From Candidatus Eiseniibacteriota bacterium (GTDB lineage: Bacteria; Joyebacterota; Joyebacteria; Joyebacterales; Joyebacteraceae), in assembly GCA_030639555.1 (NCBI GenBank), contig DAOWCM010000012.1, forward strand, positions 1 through 18,451: DNA of 18,451 nucleotides, written 5' to 3'. Positions 14,237 to 18,451 of the stretch are shown here, piece by piece (within the stretch, counting starts at the first letter, position 1; every line of letters begins with the position of its first letter). The position numbers and the translations under genes were made by a program. The notes beneath the pieces were generated by a model. It made no database searches and had not been told where the DNA came from. It was given only the letters and a program-made list of their open reading frames with translations.

Positions 14237-16993
14237 ATGAGCGAGCTCCTCGAGAGGCTCGAGCGTGAGGTCCTGCCGCTGGTCGCAAGGCCCAGCCGCT
14301 ACACCGGCGGGGAGAGGAACGTCCCGAGGAAGAACCCGGCGGACGTCGACCTCAGCTTCCTTCTGGCATTCCCCGACGTCTACGAGATCGGCATGTCCCA
14401 CCTGGGCATCCGAATGCTCTACGACATCCTCAACCGCCGACCGGACGTTCTCGCGGAGCGCGTCTTCGCGCCGTGGACCGACATGGAGGCGCTCATGAGG
14501 GAGCGGGGCGTGCCGCTCTTCTCCATAGAGAGCCAGCGTCCGGCGCGTGACTTCGACGTCATCGGCTTCACGCTTCAGTACGAACTCCACTACACGAACA
14601 TCCTGATGATGCTGGACCTCGCATCCGTGGCGCTGCGCGCCGCCGACAGAGGGGAGGACGAACCGCTGATCATCGGGGGCGGTCCCTGCGCTCTGAACCC
14701 GGAGCCCATGGCTGCCTTCTTCGATCTCTTCGTGATAGGAGACGGCGAGAGCGCGGTGCTGGACATCGCCGATCTGGTTATCGGGGCGCGCGGAGACGGA
14801 TTGAGCAGGGCGGAGATTCTGGTGCGTGCCGCGGCGCTCCCGGGCGTGTACGTGCCGTCGCTCTACGAGGAGCGCGTTGAGGACGGGGTGTACGCGGGGA
14901 CGGTCTCGCGTACTTTCCCGCACGGTGATGGCGGCGGCGACGCAGCGTCCGGCGACGCAGCTTCCTTTGAGAACAGGGGCGGCGAGATCCCCGCCCGCGT
15001 CCACCGCAGGGCAGAGCGTTCGATAGACTACACGGGGCACCCGTCCGTGCCGGTCGTTCCCGTTACGGAAACGACGCACGACAGGCTCGCCGTTGAGATC
15101 ACGCGTGGGTGCACGCGGGGCTGCCGGTTCTGCCAGCCCGGCATGATAACGAGGCCGGTGCGTCCGCGTCCGACTGAGGACATTGTCCGCCTGGTCGACG
15201 AGGGGCTGGCGGCTTCCGGGTACCACGAGGTGTCCCTGGTGTCGCTCTCGACCTCCGACTTCGACGATCTGCCCGAGCTGATCTCGTGCCTGAACGAGCG
15301 GCTGTTTGACAAGCGCGTCAGCATATCGCTGCCGTCGCTCCGCGTGGACCGGTTCGGGCTCGAACTTGCCGACGGCATAGGCAAAGTGAGGCGCGCGGGG
15401 CTGACGTTTGCGCCGGAGGCAGGCACGCAGCGGCTCCGCGACGTTGTCAACAAGAACGAGACCGAGGGGAGTATCCTCAGGACGGTGGACGTCGCGTTCG
15501 CCTCCGGATGGAACAGGATCAAGCTCTACTTCATGATCGGTCTCCCGACAGAGACGGAGGAAGATCTCGAGGGTATCGTGCGCCTGGTGTCGAAGGTCTG
15601 CTCGGTGGCCAGAAAGAGGAAGAAGGGCGCTCGCATCAAAGTGTCGGTATCGCCGTTCGTGCCTCGCACGCACACGCCGTTCCAGTGGGAGCGGCAGGAC
15701 ACATCCGACGAGACGCGGCGCAAGGAGACGTTCCTGAGGGAGCGTCTGCGGCGCGAGCGCGGCGTGAAGCTGGCGACGAGGGACCCCGAGGTCTCGTTTC
15801 TCGAGGGCGTGATGGCGAGGGGCGGACGGTCGCTCAGCGAGGTCGTCGAGACGGCGTTCCGCGCGGGCGCCAGGTTCGACGGGTGGACGGAGACGTTCGA
15901 CTTCGGGAGGTGGCGCCGAGCGTTCGAGCTGGCCGGAGTATCGCCCGAGAGCTTCCTCGAGGCGCGTGACCCGGATGGGCCGCTTCCGTGGGACCACATC
16001 GATGGAGGACCCAGTAGGGAGTTCCTGCTGGCTGAGCGCGAGAAGGCGCTTCGGGCGGAGCTGACGCCTGATTGCCGGGAGTCCGGCTGCTTCGACTGCG
16101 GCGCGTGCGTGGCCGGCGGAGTGGCGCGCGGGGCCGTGGGGCGCGAGATGCCCGAGCGACCAGAGGCGCCGGCGCCGACCTCCCGTCCGGGCTTCGGGCG
16201 TCGCGAGCGGAAGGTCCGCCAGGGAGACGCCGGCGGCACCAGGTGGCGGGTGCGGTACTCGAAGGGCGCCGCGGTCAGGTTCATCTCGCATCTCGACATC
16301 GTGCGTGCGGTGCTGCGGGCGCTGGCGATCTCAGAGCTGCCGGTTGTCTATACGCAGGGTTTCAACCCGCACCCGAAGCTGTCTTTCGGGCCACCTCTGC
16401 CGGTAGGAGCAACGGGCGAGGCCGAGTTCTTCGACCTGGAGTTCACGCGGGCACTGGCGGTGGAGGAGATAGGGGCGAAGCTTGGAGCGGGGCTGCCCGA
16501 AGGGCTCAGGGTCCTTTCGGTCTCGGCGCTGACCTCGAAGCGTTCCCCGAGTGCCATCGCTGAGGGCGCCGAGTACATCATTAGCGACGTGCAGGGGCTG
16601 AAGGGGCTGTCGACCGAGGAGATCGAGGCGCGCATTGACGCGCTCAGGCGTGTACGCGAGGCTGAGGTGCCCAAGGGTGGAGGGGTCAAGACGGTGCGGC
16701 CCAGCGAGCAGATCCTGGAGCTTGTGGTGGTGGAAGCCGGGGCCGCAGCCGGGGCCGCTGCGGGGGGCGCTGTGGAGGCCGGGGCCGCTGCGGGGGCCGC
16801 AGCCCCGGAACTCAGGCCTCCCGTGCTCCGCGCGGTGCTCGCGATAGGGAAAGAGGGCGCAATGCGCCCCGTTGACGTCGTGAGGCTCTTGACTCCGGAA
16901 CCTGCGGCTCCGCCGGAACTTGCACGTATCCACCGCACCGCTCTCCTTCGTCGGGCGAGCGGCGGCAGGCCGGGACTTGAACCAGTCCGCTAG
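14237..16993 (+). CDS. Radical SAM protein of TIGR03960 type fused to DUF2344 (TIGR03936) domain
   Basis: 918 residues from the ATG at 14237 (AAGGCAGG upstream). The same frame is open back to 13268, but that part is a shadow of the oxidoreductase genes. Residues ~1-200 form a B12-binding-like Rossmann domain (SFLLAFPDVYEIGMSHLGIR, PLIIGGGPCALNPEP, VIGDGESAV). The radical SAM core follows, with C292, C296 and C299 in CTRGCRFC binding the [4Fe-4S] cluster. A second Cys group, C613, C618, C621 and C624 (CRESGCFDCGAC), closes this part. Residues ~670-918 are the DUF2344 domain (WRVRYSKGAAVRFISHLDIVRA, QGFNPHPKLSFGPPLPVG). The family is often found fused in this way and beside RNase E/G (known), but its substrate is unknown; an RNA or ribosome-linked role is only inference. 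Two in-frame repeat insertions are present, at about residues 233-242 and 833-857. Confidence 0.93.
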   Translation: MSELLERLEREVLPLVARPSRYTGGERNVPRKNPADVDLSFLLAFPDVYEIGMSHLGIRMLYDILNRRPDVLAERVFAPWTDMEALMRERGVPLFSIESQRPARDFDVIGFTLQYELHYTNILMMLDLASVALRAADRGEDEPLIIGGGPCALNPEPMAAFFDLFVIGDGESAVLDIADLVIGARGDGLSRAEILVRAAALPGVYVPSLYEERVEDGVYAGTVSRTFPHGDGGGDAASGDAASFENRGGEIPARVHRRAERSIDYTGHPSVPVVPVTETTHDRLAVEITRGCTRGCRFCQPGMITRPVRPRPTEDIVRLVDEGLAASGYHEVSLVSLSTSDFDDLPELISCLNERLFDKRVSISLPSLRVDRFGLELADGIGKVRRAGLTFAPEAGTQRLRDVVNKNETEGSILRTVDVAFASGWNRIKLYFMIGLPTETEEDLEGIVRLVSKVCSVARKRKKGARIKVSVSPFVPRTHTPFQWERQDTSDETRRKETFLRERLRRERGVKLATRDPEVSFLEGVMARGGRSLSEVVETAFRAGARFDGWTETFDFGRWRRAFELAGVSPESFLEARDPDGPLPWDHIDGGPSREFLLAEREKALRAELTPDCRESGCFDCGACVAGGVARGAVGREMPERPEAPAPTSRPGFGRRERKVRQGDAGGTRWRVRYSKGAAVRFISHLDIVRAVLRALAISELPVVYTQGFNPHPKLSFGPPLPVGATGEAEFFDLEFTRALAVEEIGAKLGAGLPEGLRVLSVSALTSKRSPSAIAEGAEYIISDVQGLKGLSTEEIEARIDALRRVREAEVPKGGGVKTVRPSEQILELVVVEAGAAAGAAAGGAVEAGAAAGAAAPELRPPVLRAVLAIGKEGAMRPVDVVRLLTPEPAAPPELARIHRTALLRRASGGRPGLEPVR
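14936..14961 (+). repeat. 15-bp-offset direct repeat inside the radical SAM gene
   Basis: GGCGACGCAGC occurs at 14936-14946 and 14951-14961, an offset of 15 bp, or five codons. It encodes GDAAS twice in a Gly/Asp/Ala-rich stretch between the B12-like domain and the radical SAM core, likely a flexible loop. Confidence 0.7.
16748..16796 (+). repeat. 30-bp-offset direct repeat encoding Ala/Gly-rich insertion in DUF2344 domain
   Basis: The 19-bp sequence GCCGGGGCCGCTGCGGGGG occurs at 16748-16766 and 16778-16796, an offset of 30 bp (ten codons). The wider stretch 16733-16807 is almost only GCC, GCA, GCT and GGG/GGC codons and gives AGAAAGGAVE followed by AGAAAGAAAP. It sits between the strand ILELVVVE and the strand PVLRAVLAIG. 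Confidence 0.85.
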
Positions 16994-17005
16994 CGGGACT
17001 ATACT
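16977..17005 (+). promoter_or_regulatory. Sigma70-type promoter for rng
   Basis: TTGAAC (16977-16982) and TATACT (17000-17005) are separated by exactly 17 nt. The -10 matches five of six consensus bases and the -35 matches the four most conserved (TTGA). The predicted start is near 17011-17013. The -35 overlaps the last codons of the radical SAM gene and the stop lies in the spacer, so rng can be transcribed apart from its upstream neighbour. Confidence 0.7.
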
Positions 17006-17011
17006 TGAGAG

Positions 17012-17105
17012 CAGATGACAGGGGGGCGCAACGGGTGCGCCCTTGAGGGATTACGGGCGCCGACACCCCGGCCGTGGGGTGCGGTTCGCCATACAGAGGA
17101 GTGAT
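17012..17105 (+). promoter_or_regulatory. Structured 5' leader of rng
   Basis: About 94 nt between the predicted start and the GTG. Two hairpins are visible: GGGCGCA (17024-17030) with TGCGCCC (17036-17042) around a 5-nt loop, and CACCCC (17064-17069) with GGGGTG (17076-17081) around a 6-nt loop. The second may be enclosed by GGCG (17056-17059) pairing with CGCC (17087-17090). In E. coli the rne leader is a folded region through which RNase E controls its own mRNA (known). A similar role here is inference from structure and position only. Confidence 0.5.
17015..17104 (+). CDS. Possible 29-codon upstream ORF in the rng leader
   Basis: An ATG at 17015 opens a frame of 29 codons (MTGGRNGCAL...) ending in TGA at 17102-17104. 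The stop falls one base before the rng GTG at 17106, and the AGAGGAG site for rng lies in its last codons. The ATG is only about 2-4 nt from the predicted transcript start, so it would be translated as a nearly leaderless ORF with no Shine-Dalgarno site. A frame this short can be open by chance in GC-rich DNA, and the peptide resembles nothing I know. Low confidence as a real gene. Confidence 0.2.
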   Translation: MTGGRNGCALEGLRAPTPRPWGAVRHTEE

Positions 17106-18451
17106 GTGCATAAGGAAATCGTTGTTAACGTGGCGACCGGCGAGACTCGGATAGCCATTCTCGAAGACCACCAGCTTGTGGAGATCATGGTGGAACGCGG
17201 GGAGGGCAGACGCATCGTCGGTGACATCTACAAAGGCGTAGTGGGCGCGGTCCTGCCAGGCATGCAGGCCGCGTTCGTGGATATCGGGATGGAGAAAAGC
17301 GCGTTCCTGCACGTTTCCGACATGCGGGACGTCACCGCGGAGTTCGCGGACCTCGCCGGCGACGAGTCGCTCGGTGTAGCGGAGGGCCGACGGATGTCCT
17401 CTCCGAACGTCCCGATCCAGGACCTGCTCAAGAAAGGCCAGGAGATCCTCGTTCAGGTGACGAAGGAGCCCATCAGCACGAAGGGCCCCAGGGTGACGAC
17501 GCAGATCTCGCTGCCCGGGCGCTTCCTGGTGCTGGTGCCTTTCTCGGGGTCGGTAGGCGTTTCGCGCAAGATCGAGAAGTCGCCGGAACGCGACCGCCTC
17601 AAGGAGATCGCGCGCGAGATCCGGCCGCCGTGGGGCGGCCTGATCGTGCGTACCGCGGCGTCGGGCGTCAGCAAGCGTCAGATCAAGCGCGACCTCAAGT
17701 TCCTCGTGAAGATGTGGAAGAAGACCAACAGCATCGCCGGGTCTCACCGGGCGCCGGCGCTCATTCAGAGCGAGATGGGTCTGACCGCGGGGCTCGTGCG
17801 CGACGTCTTCACCGCGGATGTTGACAGGCTCATTGTCGACTCGCGCCGGGGTTACAAGGAGATAAGCGGATACCTCCGGAACGTAGCGCCCGAACTCAAG
17901 GGAAGGGTCGAGTACTACCGCGACAGCACCCCGGTGTTCGATGCCTACGATATCGAGGGCGACATCGAGAAGGGCCTCAGACGTAAGGTCTACTTCAAGA
18001 AGGGCGGCTACATCGTCATTGACCACGCTGAGGCGCTCACCGCGATCGACGTCAACACCGGCAGGTATACGGGGAAGAAGGATCAGGAGGAGACCATCCT
18101 CAAGACCAACATGGGCGCCGCGCGCGAGGTCGGCCGTCAGTTGCGTCTCAGGGACATCGGCGGCATCATCGTCATTGATTTCATCGACATGGCCAGTGAG
18201 GGGAACCGACAGAAGGTCGTCCAGGAACTCAAGAAGATCCTGGCACGCGACCGTGCGCGCAGCAAGGTCTATCCCATCAGCGAACTCGGCCTGGTCCAGA
18301 TGACCAGGCAGCGCGTCAGGCCCAGCCTCCTGCACCAGTACACCGACTCGTGCCCTCAGTGCGAAGGAACCGGGAAGGTGCTCTCGATGGACTCCATCAT
18401 GCTCTTCATCGAGCGCGGGATGCGCAGGGTCGCGTCGTCGACGCGCGAGAA
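17106..18451 (+). CDS. rng: Ribonuclease E/G (3' truncated by window)
   Basis: 448 complete codons from a GTG at 17106 with AGAGGAG at 17095-17101; the frame is still open at the window edge, so the end is missing. RNase E/G cleaves single-stranded RNA endonucleolytically in rRNA maturation and mRNA decay. The N-terminus HKEIVVNVATGETRIAILED is typical. An S1 RNA-binding domain follows at about 38-125 (GDIYKGVVGAVLPGMQAAF, EKSAFLHVSDM). The DNase I-like catalytic part holds the metal-binding residues D315 (LTAIDVNTG) and D358 (IIVIDFIDM). The Zn-link CPQC (C416, C419) is intact. Without the C-terminus RNase E and RNase G cannot be told apart, though the neighbourhood (radical SAM-DUF2344 upstream) is the one usually labelled RNase G. 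It has its own promoter and folded leader. Confidence 0.95.
   Translation, partial: MHKEIVVNVATGETRIAILEDHQLVEIMVERGEGRRIVGDIYKGVVGAVLPGMQAAFVDIGMEKSAFLHVSDMRDVTAEFADLAGDESLGVAEGRRMSSPNVPIQDLLKKGQEILVQVTKEPISTKGPRVTTQISLPGRFLVLVPFSGSVGVSRKIEKSPERDRLKEIAREIRPPWGGLIVRTAASGVSKRQIKRDLKFLVKMWKKTNSIAGSHRAPALIQSEMGLTAGLVRDVFTADVDRLIVDSRRGYKEISGYLRNVAPELKGRVEYYRDSTPVFDAYDIEGDIEKGLRRKVYFKKGGYIVIDHAEALTAIDVNTGRYTGKKDQEETILKTNMGAAREVGRQLRLRDIGGIIVIDFIDMASEGNRQKVVQELKKILARDRARSKVYPISELGLVQMTRQRVRPSLLHQYTDSCPQCEGTGKVLSMDSIMLFIERGMRRVASSTRE

Noticed and set aside
13865..16291. Long minus-strand frame of 808 codons opposite the radical SAM gene
   Set aside because: GC-rich codon use leaves the antisense frame open; it is rich in Arg, His and Pro, has no recognisable domain, and the + strand gene is certain. 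The same applies to the minus frames at 1198-3258, 7481-9298 and 16812-18335.

Overview
The window is GC-rich bacterial DNA with every gene on the + strand, packed into long runs of touching or overlapping genes. The gene set combines a Bat (aerotolerance-type) operon end, a four-gene 2-oxoacid:ferredoxin oxidoreductase and a fused radical SAM-DUF2344 protein next to RNase E/G. This fits an uncultivated, probably anaerobic or microaerophilic Gram-negative lineage, perhaps in or near the FCB group (Eisenbacteria, Latescibacteria, Krumholzibacteria or Zixibacteria). That placement is inference from gene content only. Non-ATG starts are common: GTG and TTG recur, and one gene appears to use CTG.

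Layout. (1) 1-2892: end of a BatC-like TPR protein, then batD and batE, giving an envelope-stress module. (2) 2896-7277: a run of housekeeping genes: asd (aspartate family amino acids), ecfT (ECF vitamin transporter membrane subunit), truA (tRNA pseudouridine synthase), a small transaldolase/fructose-6-phosphate aldolase and a membrane-anchored HtrA protease. (3) 7274-11261: the FGAM synthetase genes of purine synthesis in the order purL-purQ-purS. The purS gene encodes two PurS-like halves. A 41-bp tandem duplication lies exactly on the purL-purQ junction. (4) 11250-14129: a probable promoter followed by an 8Fe ferredoxin and the alpha, beta and gamma subunits of a 2-oxoacid:ferredoxin oxidoreductase. 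(5) 14130-16993: a hairpin-containing gap, then a 918-residue radical SAM protein of the TIGR03960 type fused to a DUF2344 (TIGR03936) domain. (6) 16977-18451: a good sigma70-type promoter overlapping the end of the radical SAM gene, a structured leader holding a small upstream ORF, and the first 448 codons of ribonuclease E/G, which runs off the window.

Taken together, regions 1-3 read as one long co-transcribed block with many translational couplings and no recognisable internal terminator. The ferredoxin oxidoreductase block and rng have their own candidate promoters. No tRNA, rRNA, CRISPR array, insertion sequence or phage gene was seen, and no gap exceeds 300 bases. The observations most worth a second look are the tandem PurS protein, the purL-purQ junction duplication, the in-frame Gly/Ala repeat insertions in otherwise conserved enzymes, and the promoter-leader-upstream ORF arrangement before rng.
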